This document shows, piece after piece, positions 24,601 through 41,034 of a stretch of 64,000 nucleotides of DNA. The position numbers were made by a program, and so were the translations under genes. The DNA is taken from contig OZ023267.1 in the NCBI GenBank assembly GCA_964006375.1, positions 19,530,539-19,594,538 of the forward strand, given 5' to 3'. How positions within the stretch are numbered: position 1 is the stretch's first letter; every line of letters starts with the position of its first letter. Source of the DNA: Tillus elongatus. Its lineage: Eukaryota > Arthropoda > Insecta > Coleoptera > Cleridae. The notes beneath the pieces were generated by a model. It saw nothing but the letters and a program-made list of their open reading frames with translations, did no database searches and was not told the origin of the DNA.

Positions 24601-24971
24601 TATGGATTAATAAAAACGAGACGCAGTTTGCATGACAGTGTTTAAAAAATTAAAACTGTACGAAATAATATTTACCTTTTTATTGCAGGCAAAAAGTACG
24701 TAAGCATTTTTATACATTTCTAAGCAGAAGTCGGTCTAAATTTAAAGAGTGGACAGAAGATGGCACCTGGCATGAAATTTGTTGCTTTTGTGCACTCTTG
24801 TGTTTTACTTTTAGTTTGATTACGATGACTAATATTTTATTAGAAATGGAATCAGCAAAGAACAGGATATTTCCGTCAAAATGGTTTTGGTTCCTAACAA
24901 CAGGAGATGAACAAGAATTACTTGGTATTGTCCTGGAAGCACAGCATCCGAAAGTTATAACTGTCAAGTGA
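10278..24971 (+). CDS. IRAG1/2: IRAG/LRMP (MRVI1 family) ER-membrane protein, five exons
   Basis: Homologue of inositol-1,4,5-trisphosphate-receptor-associated proteins (IRAG1/MRVI1, IRAG2/LRMP/Jaw1), which sit on the ER and bind IP3 receptors. Exons 10278-10417, 14505-14903, 16978-17211, 20888-21049 and 24689-24971 all join in phase 2 with GT-AG borders. From the ATG at 10290 they give 401 residues. Residues about 43-175 hold the family core, LSEEELEQKFTSLSLAF then a long coiled coil with AVQHEERLSESVSLMLNYV. Residues 176-307 are basic, Ser-rich, then acidic linker. A single membrane segment (about 338-359, ICCFCALLCFTFSLI) lies 42 residues before the C-terminus, as expected of a tail-anchored family. 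The first exon has no in-frame upstream stop, so an earlier start is possible. Introns are filled with mobile elements. An AATAAA lies 42 bases after the stop codon. Confidence 0.87.
10520..11500 (+). pseudogene. degenerate LINE reverse transcriptase
   Basis: Plus-strand frames retain linker-to-RT sequence: NELIHCVFRSEITSIIS and SDSKGIADT (10560-10680), a palm motif CVPQGSILIPF (about 11338-11370) and WYADDANALVF (about 11427-11460), so the YADD box is still visible. Many stops and frameshifts. It lies in the first IRAG-like intron. Confidence 0.65.
11501..12313. other. intron sequence with one hairpin repeat end
   Basis: No gene. About 11945-11985 holds a diverged GTGAATTTT-type hairpin, and 11990-12060 resembles 8935-9000 (ATGAGCGCGAA...). 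A minus-strand copy of the AAGTGCRTTATG end lies near 12240-12290. Confidence 0.45.
12314..12990. repeat. 677-bp palindrome with hammerhead-like cores in both arms
   Basis: Left arm about 12314-12624 and right arm about 12681-12990 are near-identical inverted copies. The centre holds an extra partial copy of the inner arm. Each arm carries CTGATGA, a 6-bp stem (GGCTAT/ATAGCC, loop TGT), GAAA, CGCG, TA, and flanking TGCCC/GGGCA that can pair: the layout of a type I hammerhead ribozyme with a minimal stem III. Right-arm motif 12891-12933 on plus, left-arm motif 12370-12412 on minus. One extra T sits between CTGATGA and stem II. Penelope-like elements are known to carry such ribozymes; no RT is seen here. 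Confidence 0.7.
13047..13370 (-). repeat. tRNA-derived SINE candidate
   Basis: The minus strand from about 13365 reads CCGTTGGCCAAGTGGTAAG (A box TGGCCAAGTGGT), a plausible anticodon arm, then GGATTCGATTCCC (B box) at about 13295-13308. This matches RNA polymerase III internal promoters of a tRNA. The cloverleaf is imperfect and the segment continues beyond a tRNA, so it is taken as a SINE head rather than a tRNA gene. Confidence 0.5.
13380..14500. repeat. dispersed non-autonomous element, copy A
   Basis: This region is the reverse complement of sequence at 39576-40920 (for example ATATATCCGTTATTA near 13960 and its complement near 40520). It ends near 14490 with the complement of the GACGCAGCAAGTGCG end. 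A second, shorter insertion carrying the same end motif is at 14166-14222. The 13440-13520 part also resembles 28590-28660. No coding. Confidence 0.55.
14505..14903 (+). CDS. IRAG1/2: IRAG-like exon B (conserved coiled-coil core)
   Basis: Acceptor TTGTTTCTAG; donor ACAAA|GTAAGT, phase 2. The exon carries the diagnostic region DRLSEEELEQKFTSLSLAF and the heptad-rich segment through LQYTK. It is open throughout and is the best single proof of the family. Confidence 0.9.
14964..16763 (+). mobile_element. 5'-truncated RT-RNase H LINE
   Basis: A non-LTR retrotransposon of the same broad group as 1946-3450 but a different family. It starts inside the RT palm and ends with GAGCCCTGAGGG and an A tail. 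It begins 60 bases after the donor of IRAG-like exon B, in the same orientation as the gene. Two 3' stubs of the family lie at 9553-9752 and 37613-37821. Confidence 0.87.
14976..16681 (+). pseudogene. LINE ORF2 remnant: RT, RNase H, Cys-rich tail
   Basis: Three frames carry one degraded protein. 14976-15626 has CPQGSVLSPLLWCLVVDGLL, the active-site box as YADH (His codon CAC at 15138-15140 instead of the second Asp) and VKYLGVILDSKLTWNGHI. 15613-16134 has RNase H start VWCTDGSGGELGTGAGVY, FQAELYAI and ATDSQAA. After a frameshift at about 16134, 16136-16681 has LIWVPGHSGVKGNEEADSLA and the Cys-His tail CRLCGEGEESAQHILCEC. The YADD change and frameshifts make it inactive. Confidence 0.87.
16978..17211 (+). 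CDS. IRAG1/2: IRAG-like exon C (basic, Ser-rich linker)
   Basis: Acceptor CACTTTTCAG; donor TTAGA|GTAAGT. It encodes a low-complexity linker with several R-R-x-S sites (TRRRASIATF, SLRRTSDLTL). These fit the basophilic kinase consensus; IRAG1 is a known cGMP-kinase substrate, but use of these sites is inference. Confidence 0.82.
17560..18740. repeat. element with ~100-bp inverted ends enclosing an inverted repeat pair
   Basis: The outer ends (about 17565-17665, starting at ACTTCAAAATAGACACTA, and 18640-18735, its diverged complement) form an imperfect ~100-bp inverted repeat. Inside, 17690-18340 holds units with GCATTCTCGCAACAATTAG, AGAGCGAAACCGG-type sequence and the self-complementary GGCTATAGTATAGCC, arranged partly in direct and partly in inverted orientation. 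An (ATT)n run lies at 18480-18527. Related units recur at 26650-27480. No coding. Confidence 0.55.
18870..19003 (+). repeat. direct repeat left of the mariner
   Basis: Shares CATCATCAGATCCTGACTTG and CTTTCAAACAAA with 20200-20340 on the other side of the mariner, same orientation, roughly four-fifths identical by eye. Either the mariner landed between two copies of an older repeat, or the repeats are remnants of a larger element. Confidence 0.6.
19006..20190 (-). mobile_element. complete mariner element with TA duplication
   Basis: The 1185-bp element is flanked by TA (19004-19005 and 20191-20192). Its terminal inverted repeats of about 30 bp share GGGTC(A/G)ATAAGTCCGTG and begin CGA at each end. 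It encodes a mariner transposase on the minus strand. It lies in the IRAG-like intron between exons C and D. Confidence 0.92.
19090..20010 (-). pseudogene. mariner transposase, inactive
   Basis: From Met at 20010: MEKSEFRMLIKYW, N-terminal HTH region with MVKKWFTEFRCGRTSTNDAE and SGRPVE, then a stop near 19738. The frame resumes with GISHGSVVSILHDHLGMRKL and RWVPRLLT. The first catalytic Asp of the D34D triad is Tyr (TVYETWIHY). The second is intact (FHQDNA). The third region reads PPYSPDFEDLD and is degraded. A C-tract at 19963-19975 lies in the N-terminal coding part. At least two stops plus the lost Asp make it non-functional. Confidence 0.9.
20200..20345 (+). repeat. direct repeat right of the mariner
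   Basis: Partner of 18870-19003. It carries the palindromic TGAGATCTCA-type stem next to ATCATCAGATCC. Confidence 0.6.
20346..20887. other. intron, nothing recognised
   Basis: AT-rich intron sequence between the mariner flank and IRAG-like exon D, with no supported feature. Confidence 0.4.
20888..21049 (+). CDS. IRAG1/2: IRAG-like exon D (acidic linker)
   Basis: Acceptor ATCATTACAG; donor ATAAG|GTAAGT. It encodes LSLDLVKIKEGSIELDTQS then an Asp-rich stretch. Phases match both neighbours. Confidence 0.82.
21549..21598. repeat. (TA)n microsatellite
   Basis: About 25 TA units, just downstream of a diverged AGTGCCTTATGGTAGTGAATT repeat end at about 21490-21520. Confidence 0.95.
21606..24379 (+). 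mobile_element. putative DNA transposon with ~310-bp TIRs and a GCDTTS/CXC protein
   Basis: Long terminal inverted repeats, 21606-21929 and 24070-24379, both start CTTTGTTAGGAATAGTTAGG reading inward and stay alignable for about 310 bp. They enclose a single degraded gene (22485-23690, +). No obvious target-site duplication is seen; the left flank is (TA)n. The element lies in the IRAG-like intron D-E. The encoded protein is not a DDE transposase I recognise. Confidence 0.75.
22485..23690 (+). pseudogene. GCDTTS-motif nuclease-like / CXC-domain protein, frameshifted
   Basis: Coding starts in one frame (LKFVVDGGFRAHKVVW then FGFMKTHYHGRGCRVVLYG, 22505-22640) and shifts near 22700 to 22702-23289. 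That part has SSVAVIGEDVDLVVLEV, DILVVKPVRGKVKTSVYSS and HLLFLHAFTGCDTTSA. It shifts again: TYHQVQLWLG and NWGWKR (about 23350-23425), then a Cys cluster RCKKGCDSGKCGCIKALLNC, CPNCKGNC (about 23500-23595) in the style of tesmin/TSO1 CXC domains, and an acidic end. GEDVDL and GCDTTS are acidic motifs suggesting a PIN/FEN-like nuclease fold; that is inference. I know the family only as an uncharacterised, often multicopy animal protein. At least three frame breaks. Confidence 0.65.
24689..24971 (+). CDS. IRAG1/2: IRAG-like exon E (membrane anchor, stop)
   Basis: Acceptor TTTTTATTGCAG. It encodes a basic juxtamembrane region, WTEDGTWHE, the hydrophobic anchor and a 42-residue lumenal tail ending HPKVITVK, TGA at 24969-24971. 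Confidence 0.88.
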
Positions 24972-25012
24972 TGTTTGTATTTATTTATAATTGTGTAATT
25001 CTAAGTTGTAAA

Positions 25013-25018
25013 AATAAA
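25013..25018 (+). terminator. polyadenylation signal of the IRAG-like gene
   Basis: AATAAA 42 bases after the TGA at 24969-24971, in AT-rich sequence. Confidence 0.6.
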
Positions 25019-25292
25019 ATATTTAAAAGCTTAAATGTTTTCATTTATACTGTAGTACAAGTAAACATAAAATGATGTCTAACTAGGAAAGAAAAGAGTT
25101 ACAGAAAAAAAAATTGACATATACAGGCAACCATTTACTGCGCAATTCCTTTGTTACGTCCATACAATTACAAATATTATAAAGATGTTCAAAGATATGC
25201 CAATGGGACATCATGGACCGTGGACCATATTTGGAAAATATTTTTATATATAAGTACAAGTGTGGAAGCGTGGCAAAACTAAGTTGTTCCTT

Positions 25293-25532
<240 letters not shown>

Positions 25533-25542
25533 AGAGAGAGAG

Positions 25543-26640
25543 GTCACCAACGGCACGTCGGTGGGCTAGGCATGGCAACCTTTGGGTGAGGGTAGGGTCA
25601 CCGATGAGACGTATAGCTCTATTTTGAATGGAGTCCAGGATAGCGAGTGTAGAAGCGGCAGCAGCACCCCAGATGTGGGAGCAGTATTCGAGGTTTGGTC
25701 TTATTTGTGAAGTATATAAGGTATAGAAATTAGCTGGTGAAAAGTATTTGCGAGCACGGAAGAGGAAACCTAATTTCTTAGCAGCCGCTTCTGCAATTGA
25801 TGTGACATGTTGGTGCCAATTCTCTATCCACAGAAATGCAAACAAGTGAAAAGGACTCATTATTTTGAATAACTTGGTTGTTTATTGTGATGGGTCTAGG
25901 GCTGGTGTATCTCTTATGAGAAAGAAAGTAAGACTGTGATTTGGTGGGGTTGAATTGTATAAGATTTCTACTTCCCCAGTCTAATATTTTTTGGAGATCC
26001 ACGGAGATAGAACCCTTCATAAGTCTGCGATCCTCATCTAATTGGGCTAATAAGAGACAGGCTTAGAGTATTGTATATTTGAGTGGAGGGTGCTGTCGTC
26101 CGCGTAACTGTAAACTGGGTTGGATGTGCTAGAGAGGAGGTCATTGATGTTTAGAAGAAACAAAGTAGGGGCTGAAGCTGAACCTTAAGGAACTCGTGCA
26201 TTAATTGGATAGAGTTTAGAGGAATGGCCATCCACAACAACAGAAATGCTCCGGTTAGAGAGGAAATTTACTGTCCACGTACAGAGTTTTGGTGGTAGGC
26301 CATAGGCCGGTAGTTTATTAAGCAACGCTGCGTGCTAGACCCGGTCGAATGCTTTGGATATGTCTAAAGCGACAATCTGGGATTCACCGTGTAGTTTCAT
26401 AGACTTGTTCCAAGAATGGGTGAGAAAGGAAAGAAGGTCGGCAGTTGATCTGCGCTGACGGAATCCATACTGCCTGTCGTGGATTAGACTGTGTTTTTCA
26501 AGAAATTTTAGTAATTCGGTGTTTATATACTTTTGCATCACTTTAAAGACGACTCAAAGGAGAGAAATAGGCCTGTAGTTGCTAGGAAGCGCTTTGGATC
26601 CTTTCTTGGGGATGGGTTGTACTCGAGCAGTTTTCGTTGT
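25543..26640 (-). mobile_element. LINE copy 1 (HDRQYGF family), both ends lost
   Basis: The minus strand encodes RT from about 26640: YRPIS region, then KYINTELLKFLEKHSLIHDR and QYGFRQRRSTADLLSFLTHS (26541-26335). After frame breaks it continues with ILDWGSRNLIQFNPTKSQS (26020-25778) and [19 protein letters not shown] into the C-terminal part. The 3' end is missing: the coding stops at (CT)n(TA)n where copies 2 and 3 continue. Related copies are at 52170-53264 and 58595-60080. Frame breaks make it inactive. Confidence 0.85.
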
Positions 26641-26649
26641 TGCATTACA

Positions 26650-27480
26650 CTGTAATCACTTTAAATATACACTTTATTTGTTTGCTCTACTTTCAGTGAT
26701 TTGTTATTTGGTTACGCGGACTGCAGTTTCGAACCGTCCCAGTTCATCCTCAGCACCCTACTATAGTAGTTTGTCGGCTATTAGTATGCCGTACTGACGA
26801 GCTCTGATTAGAGCGAAACCGGTCTACGGTTCTAATTGTTGCCAGAATGCATCTAGCCTTACATACTTTGTCCCTATATTAGGGTAGAAATGAACCAGGG
26901 CTGACAATTTACTAAATTGTCAGTTTATTGTATACAGTCTCTATTTTTTAACACTTTGTGTTATTTGGAGCTGGCGTGACAACATACTACTTGGTTCCGC
27001 AACTAGGTGGCGACACGTTCACCACTCGCTTAGTGTTGGAAGGCTGGCTACCATAGCCGTATTACTTATAGGTGTATTCGCAGCAATTAGTATGCCGTAC
27101 TAACGAGCTCTAATTAGAGCGAAACCGGTCTACGGTTCTAATTGTTGTGAGAATGCATCTAGCATTACATACTTTGTCTCTATAGTAGGGTAGAAATGGG
27201 CCAGGGCTGACAATTTACTAAATTGTCAGTTGGTTGTATACAATCTCTATTTTATAACACTTTGTGTTATTTGGAGCTGGCGTGACAACATACTACTTGG
27301 TTCCGCAACTAGGTGGCGACACGTTCACCACTCACTTAATGTTGGAAGGCTGGCTACCATAACCGTATTACTTTATAGGTGTATTTTCGTAGCAATTAGT
27401 ATGCCGTACTGACGAGCTCTAATTAGAGCGAAACCGGTCTACGGTGCTAATTGTTGTGAGAATGGATCTAGCCTTACATA
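26650..27480 (+). repeat. tandem units of the GAGCGAAACCGG repeat
   Basis: Two near-identical ~330-bp units plus a partial one (unit marks at 26810, 27115 and 27425: TTAGAGCGAAACCGGTCTAC). Each contains a self-complementary GCTCTAATTAGAGC stem directly before GAAACC. The same units occur inverted at 17690-18340. No protein coding. Confidence 0.6.
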
Positions 27481-27852
27481 GTTTGAAATCAATTATGAAA
27501 TCCGCATTTTCTAATTTTCTGCGTCGTTATTTTTGTAGTATGTGAAATGAAAAAAAAAACATCTTTGTGGGAGGTCTACCAGATGTGATAAGAAAAAAAA
27601 CATGCAAATTGTCTATTATCTTACTATGGTTAGAATTTCGAATTACTACCAATCCAATAAATTATATACAACAGTAAGCATAGACAATATTATCTTTACC
27701 TATAGAGAAAAATTAAATGAAGAGTGTCAAATGTCAAAAGTGGACTGAAAACTGAATTTAGGTTATGGTCCATGATGAGAAAATGCGTATTGTGGATTTT
27801 TGAATTTTTATTTTGATATACCTAATATATTTTGTTCCAAATTAATTTCTAA
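27481..27852 (+). promoter_or_regulatory. upstream region of the IF-3 gene
   Basis: Single-copy-looking AT-rich sequence before the ATG at 27853. No TATA box or initiator can be assigned with confidence; the transcription start must lie here or in an unseen 5' exon. Confidence 0.3.
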
Positions 27853-34994
<7,142 letters not shown>

Positions 34995-37080
34995 CTAACT
35001 TTCTTAGTTTTTTGTTCAGTGCTAGGTGTTAAATATTATGTGTGGTATACTTATCATAAAAAAAGAAAGTGTGGTCTGGAATGTACAAAACATTAGGTAC
35101 TATTGAAAGTGTAAAGATTGTTTTTTATTTTTAAATTATAGCTAAGCAACGTGTAAATATAAAGGTAAATAATATATTATAGTTCTTTTAAGAAATTGAA
35201 CATAACTTTCCAACTAACAAAAATGTTCTATAATTTTTAAATAATAGTGCAAATTTGTTGTGTTACTGTTATATTACTGCTATTCGAAAGCAGTTTTGTT
35301 CTATTAAGACTGCCAAGGTGAGTATTTAGCTTCTCGCAGTAAAATGCTTTTTTAAATTTAATGTTAGAATGTTCTTAGAGCAGAATTATAAAACATTTTA
35401 AATATTTCGTTTTTCGTTGTTTTGTAAACCTCTATACAACAATCGTTATAGAATATATTAGCTTACAGAACAAAATTGTTCTGTAATGGCTTTATAACAA
35501 CGATCTTCCAAACATATCTGTCAACTTGCAAACATTTATAAAGCTTTTCTTTAAGTGATTATGTGAGCAATTATAAAACAGTTTTGTTAACATTTTCTAC
35601 GATACAATATAGCTGCAAATAGCATAGTCTAGAGACAAAACGCAGGTGTTTACAAACTATTTTATTGTTGGACAGAACGCGACTGTAATAGAACGATTAT
35701 AGTACAAAATTATTCGTTTGCTTAAAAGTGCGTTTGCTGGACTCTATAAAACATATTATAGCTTTTGTAAGAAGCACCGTTATATACTTTTTATTTCGTG
35801 GCAAGTTGTGTATTCTGTAGGGTGTAATTTCTAAACATGTCCAATTTGCAATCAATAAATAAATGGAAACAGGTCAAAAGAAGCGGTGCTTTTCGAAGGA
35901 AAGTCAGATAATATAAAAATATTTTAGAAAGTAACGAATTTGTTAATAAACATGTTAGTAGTGTCTTACATAGTAAGCAGCACAACAAACAACAATTTGG
36001 GTTTGAGGTTAAGTCACATTGCTACTACATTTATGTTGCCTAAATATCGCAGTTAACGCGAGCTTAGCACTATACTGATGTGTAAGTGTTGCCGAAAATG
36101 CTTTTAAAGAACAATTAAATACACCATATGTGTTATAGAACTAAGTGCAGGTCTTTCTCAGTGCAGCAATGGGAAACATATTATTTTAAAGTTTTATAAG
36201 TGTTGTTTGTGTAACAATCTGCTTACTGTGCCAGCTGAAGCCACACTGTCAATATGATCATCAGTTTGCCCAAATATTAGGACACAGGACCGTACTTAGC
36301 CATAAATAGTTGTTAATGGTTAGTTACCCATGATCATGATACAACAAGTAGAGATATTACACCTAATATGTCTTTGTTCATATTATAGGTTTTTATATAT
36401 CGTCTGTTTTGTAGCAGTGTCTTAAGAGATAAAATAGTTCTGTAATAGTTGCAGTCGTGATAAAAGTGATTTATAAAGCAGACGCCATGTTTTTATGAAA
36501 TTCCTGTATTTGTTTGGTAGCCATCCTGAATGAAAAACAATAATCAATTAATAAATATAGAAATATTTGTGACCTGACAATTTTCACAATATATTATGAA
36601 TATAAAACATGCGAAATGTGTAACAGAATGGGTTTAGGTCAATAAAATGAAGAAAAAAAAAAACGAAAAATTTAATATCGATTTGATTTTTACAAATTAA
36701 AGAAATATTCATTATTTCGAGGACCCTTCAAAATTTATCATATATCATATTTTACACAGATTATTTTTTTTCGCAGGTGAAATCCATCTTGCGGGTAGCC
36801 AAAAGGAGACTTTTTGAGTTTAATTTTCACACCGTACTAACATTATTTCTTACGCCATCATATTTTAGTACTTATATTACTTTCATAATATTAAAGAACA
36901 ATTTTAGGATAAAACAGTTCTAACAAAAACATTTAGAAGACATATCACTCTTATAGGTATTGCAGTATGCAACAAAAACTTGCAAAGTAAACTATAAAGA
37001 AATTCTAATAAAACATGTTTTATAGTAACTCTATTAAGGCTCTATAACTGGCACCATGGTAAATGATTTTTAGTTTTATT
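34995..37080. other. intergenic, no gene seen
   Basis: About 2 kb of AT-rich sequence after the IF-3 stop. TTATAGAAC/TATAAAAC-type words recur (35220-35760, 36900-37030), but there is no clear tandem unit. Confidence 0.4.
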
Positions 37081-37099
37081 ATTGTTTCTGTTTTATTAC

Positions 37100-37420
37100 T
37101 TAATTATTGTCTGAGTAATTATTGTCTGTGTAATGATTGAGTAATTATTGTCTGCGTAATGATTGTCTGAGTAATTATTGTTAGAGAAACTAATGGTTGA
37201 GCATTGAGAAACATTGTTGAGAAGCAGTTCTGAGGCACTGATTTGCGCTGTTGGGAGATTATAATGTGGCTCAGTGGAGCCTTGAGTAGGAACTGCTATT
37301 AATGTTGGAGTTGCTCAGTGGAGCGTTATGTAGAAACTGCTCTTAATGTTAGGTTGCTCAGTGGAGCTTTGAGTATAAATGGTCATTGATGTTGAGTCGC
37401 TCAGTGGAGCGGGTAATTGG
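37100..37420. repeat. two minisatellites
   Basis: At 37110-37185 GTCTG(A/C/T)GTAATTATT-type units of 16-20 bp repeat. At 37264-37415 four ~50-bp units each carry GCTCAGTGGAGC followed by a similar TTGAGTA...TTAATGTTG stretch. Confidence 0.75.
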
Positions 37421-37612
37421 TAATTGTTTGTTGAACTAATAATTGAATGCCCCTCGTATATATTAGATTGTGCTTTAGATGAACCATGGTGTGTTCAGGT
37501 ATATTTTTAATTACAGGTTAGTAATGTTGTCACTGGACACATTTGGCACCCCCTCGCCTGACTCATTACGCGCTTCGCCATCATTCTGACAAGTAATAAG
37601 CCTTTTGCATGA

Positions 37613-37821
37613 TTTTTTCCCTTAGGGCTAGTCCGCGGCCTTGCCGCCCCGATAGCACTGCAACCTTTGGTTGATTGTACATACCCTTAGTCTTACTCCA
37701 CCCATTCCAAAATCACTGTGCCTTGAAATAGTCTGCACAGTGATTGGTAGGGTGAAGTTTTATATTGCTCTGTCTCCGGTCTAGACTGACCGTAGATCAG
37801 TTGTCTTTTGCGGTCCAGAGC
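37613..37821 (-). mobile_element. 3'-end stub of the 14964-16763 LINE
   Basis: Minus-strand match to 16560-16763, from the coding TGGACCGCAAAAGACAACTG to the A tail. Together with 9553-9752 it shows repeated, strongly truncated insertions of one family. Confidence 0.87.
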
Positions 37822-39290
37822 ATTCTCTTAAGTAGATAACACAACTTCTAAATAATATATCGACTGGTGATTGACTGTTGAGCTAATTAATTATATTATG
37901 TGACCATTAGTCGATTGTTATTATTATGATAGGTTACTTCTATTGTTTACTAAGAGGGTTGTAACCTTATGTCATCGAAGGGTTGCGTTCGATATAATTA
38001 TTCAATATATATGTATAAAAACACCCCTTACAAATCATAACGTAATTTCAACGCAGAATGATTAATAGGAACCAGTACTTCACATACTGTGCAGTGTAGG
38101 TATAATAGCATCACTTTAATAACGATAAATATATTCAGGGGATAAGTATTTGACTTCCTATTTAAATTTTTAATTTTGCAGCTTTAACATGCTTAAAATA
38201 TTCTGCGAAATGCGTATGATCATCCAAACTCTATTAAACAAAAATTAATTGAGGATTTTAAAACCTTGAAAAACGACAGTGACATATGAGTGATGAGTTG
38301 GAAGCGCTTACGGCGCCGCTCCGTTGGTTCAGGCTAATAAATTCCATATTAGACTTTGTCTATGGATATGCCGGAATCCGTTGAGCGGGAAACGATCGAG
38401 TTTCGTCACTGATTGCTATCTACAATGTGGACTGCGTTCTTTAAACTAGCCAATCATATAATGTTATTGCCTACCGATTCAATCCACCGGTGTATTCTGA
38501 AAAATGTCAATGCTGTATAAGCTTAAGATTGACGCCCTGACGTAATTTTACATCATTCGCAAAATCACAGTAATCGCGCCATAATTTTACAGATGCAGAC
38601 TGACGTATCCATTAGGACAAAGATAATGATCATCGAAGTAATAAACTAAACTATTAAATTGCCAGGAATTACAAGTAGGTAATACTATATTTAAATGTGG
38701 CCAGGAAATGCTAGTAATGCAATTAACTGTCGCCAGTAATTTTGTGTCAAACTAACAACACTGAAGATCAGTGCAACCGAGTTTTTACTGTCGCGAGACG
38801 CTCGTATGTTTTTAGAAATGTGGTTAAAGAAATCTTTTAGAAGTCAACTAATACATAATAATAAAATGTATAGTAAGTTTATCTAGATAATATACTGTGT
38901 CAGTAGCCACATATTTAAAGGTCTTTGGCTTTTAATTACAATTATTTAATTGTTTTAACACATTAGACAAATTTCATTTTGTTACGTTATCAGACGTGTA
39001 GTGTAAACGGGAATCACCTAACGACCATTTAATATTTTAATTTAAATACGTGTCATACGGCCATACGTGATACGTGTTCATGATTGAACGATTTGTGATA
39101 ATATAATAGTGACGTGGTGTGCTATATTTAGATTTTTATGTCATTTTGACTGGATTTGAGTATTTCACAAATTTCATTGTTCATTCTCACTCAAGTAAGT
39201 TTTGTCGTCGCGTCCAGTAGGTATTGCGATTTTCTTTACGTTTTGAAAAGTATCAAAAAACTGTGCCTAGGGTTTATCAACCAAAGTGTT
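37822..39290. other. intergenic, no gene seen
   Basis: The stretch 38290-38420 is less AT-rich (GGCGCCGCTCCG). It could be part of a promoter for the TDP1 gene, but no exon can be defined. Confidence 0.3.
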
Positions 39291-39366
39291 TCTCGTATAA
39301 TAATTACAGGTAAACACATTTGTTTCTATCTCGTATAATAATTACAGGTAAACACATTTGTTTCTA
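39289..39366. repeat. 38-bp tandem duplication
   Basis: TCTCGTATAATAATTACAGG and the following AAACACATTTGTTTCTA occur twice in direct succession, identical by eye. Confidence 0.9.
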
Positions 39367-39575
39367 CATATACCCCAGTGAATTACTGAAGGTCTCTTGT
39401 TAAGGGCCACCTCAGTATTAAGGTATTGTGTAACTATCTAACATAATATGGATATAATTATGATAAAATTGCAAACTTAAATTAAGTTTCAATCATACAA
39501 ACACAATTTTAGGTAGTCATACTTACTAAGCTGATTTATTTTATGGCAAGCCCGAGTCGTTTGTTCACATTAAAA

Positions 39576-40950
39576 AAAAGTCTGAACGCTGCAAGTGCGT
39601 TATGGTAGTGAATTTTCTTAAAAAGGTTTTTAGTAGCAAATATGTATCTTTATTTTAAAGAAAGCGGGCATCAAATTTGGCTACTACAGTATAACCTATA
39701 TAGTAGAAAGAATGTGCCATATGTTTCATCAAAATAATTTTATTGTTTGAAAATGTACAAAAATTTTCTAAAGCAAACTTAGTGTTCTCAAAAAAACTTG
39801 TTTCTCGGTTAACCTTATAGGTTAATACCAATAACATTAGGAGCGTTCGATTAAAAAAAAAATAAAAGAGAATTTGTATCACCAACGACTTATGGGCCAG
39901 CATGCGATTGTAGAAATATTTTTTGAAGATGTAGCTCAAGACACCCGATAATTAATGTATACAATTTTTTGGGAACGGTCGGCTTAATCGCAACTACATA
40001 TTAACGTGATTATAATAGAATATGGCCTAAAAACAGTTGTACAACCTTAATAAAGTAAAACAGTGTGGTATATTTCGTTTGTACGAACCTTTCAATGATA
40101 AACGCAATTAAAACGTTTCGGTTTGCAACAAAAACGTATATTTTTGTAGCTGAGGTTATGATTGTTGTTTTGTTAACACGATAGGCGCTGTTGTCAGTTT
40201 CGAAGCTATTTACTTGATACTGTGGGGATGTCATGTCAGGTCAGGTCAGGTCAGGCAGGCCGATAGAGCAGTAAGCACTGTCCGGCAGTGCATTCATTCA
40301 ATGTGGCAACACTGCTGAAAATTGACAGTTCAAAACGTGAAATTGGTGCATTTTTTGGAATTTCATTTCTCAATTATTCTGTTATTTCTGGTTTTTCCAT
40401 AAAAAAAAATCCGGATTATAAATCTACGTTACATACTCTTTCTTTTCTTTTGGTGTGCGCCGTTTTGCTAGATTCCAGTTGCGGTTAAGTCGACCGTCCC
40501 CAATTTTTTTTCGTATCTTGTGTAATAACGGATATATTGAGCTTTATTGATTTTTTTAAAGGAAAATTCGACAACAATTATGTACCATTAAATGATAAAC
40601 TCTATAGCTAAGGCTACTGCTAAAGCATCAGAGAAAGGGTCTATTTGAAATGAAATTTCTGGAAATATCTTAGTAAAATGAAGGGCAAGGACGGTTGAAG
40701 CTAAGACTTCAGGCTTTGTAAAATATTCTTCTTGAGACATTTTCTTTTCAAAGCTCTTATTAGTCGCAGGTTCTTTGCCTAAATGTTGCCAATTTTGACA
40801 TTTTAGATCGCGACTTTGACGTTTCGAGGAAAGCCCCAGTTTATTTTTCTTTAAATGCCTATAACTTTTTTGTCTTTTAACCTACAGAGCTAAATTTTGG
40901 TAGGTAATTTAGGCAATTCTTAAGTAGACGGGTCCCGTCCATGCATCGAG
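39576..40950. repeat. dispersed non-autonomous element, copy B, with insertion
   Basis: It starts with the CTGCAAGTGCGTTATG end (39584) and matches 13600-14410 in reverse orientation on both sides of the inserted element 39971-40501. Copy A lacks that insert, so the insertion is polymorphic between copies. Confidence 0.6.
39971..40501. mobile_element. GGGG-ended non-autonomous DNA element, copy 1
   Basis: 531 bp with ends GGGAACGGTCGGCTTAATCG and the complement of GTTAAGTCGACCGTCCCC, flanked by AATTTTTT (39963-39970 and 40502-40509). It has GGTCAGGTCAGG repeats inside. See copy 2 at 42345-43020. The 8-bp duplication and G-rich ends suggest a hAT- or Merlin-type source. Confidence 0.75.
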
Positions 40951-41034
40951 AAAGCGGCATTTCCGGACGATGCTTATGGCTCTAGGTTCTACCTGACCTG
41001 ACCTACAGTGCTGCCTGACCTGACCTTCCTGACT

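Noticed and set aside
37100..37420. CRISPR-like direct repeats
   Set aside because: Units are variable, spacers are not unique fixed-length segments, and the genome is eukaryotic; these are minisatellites.
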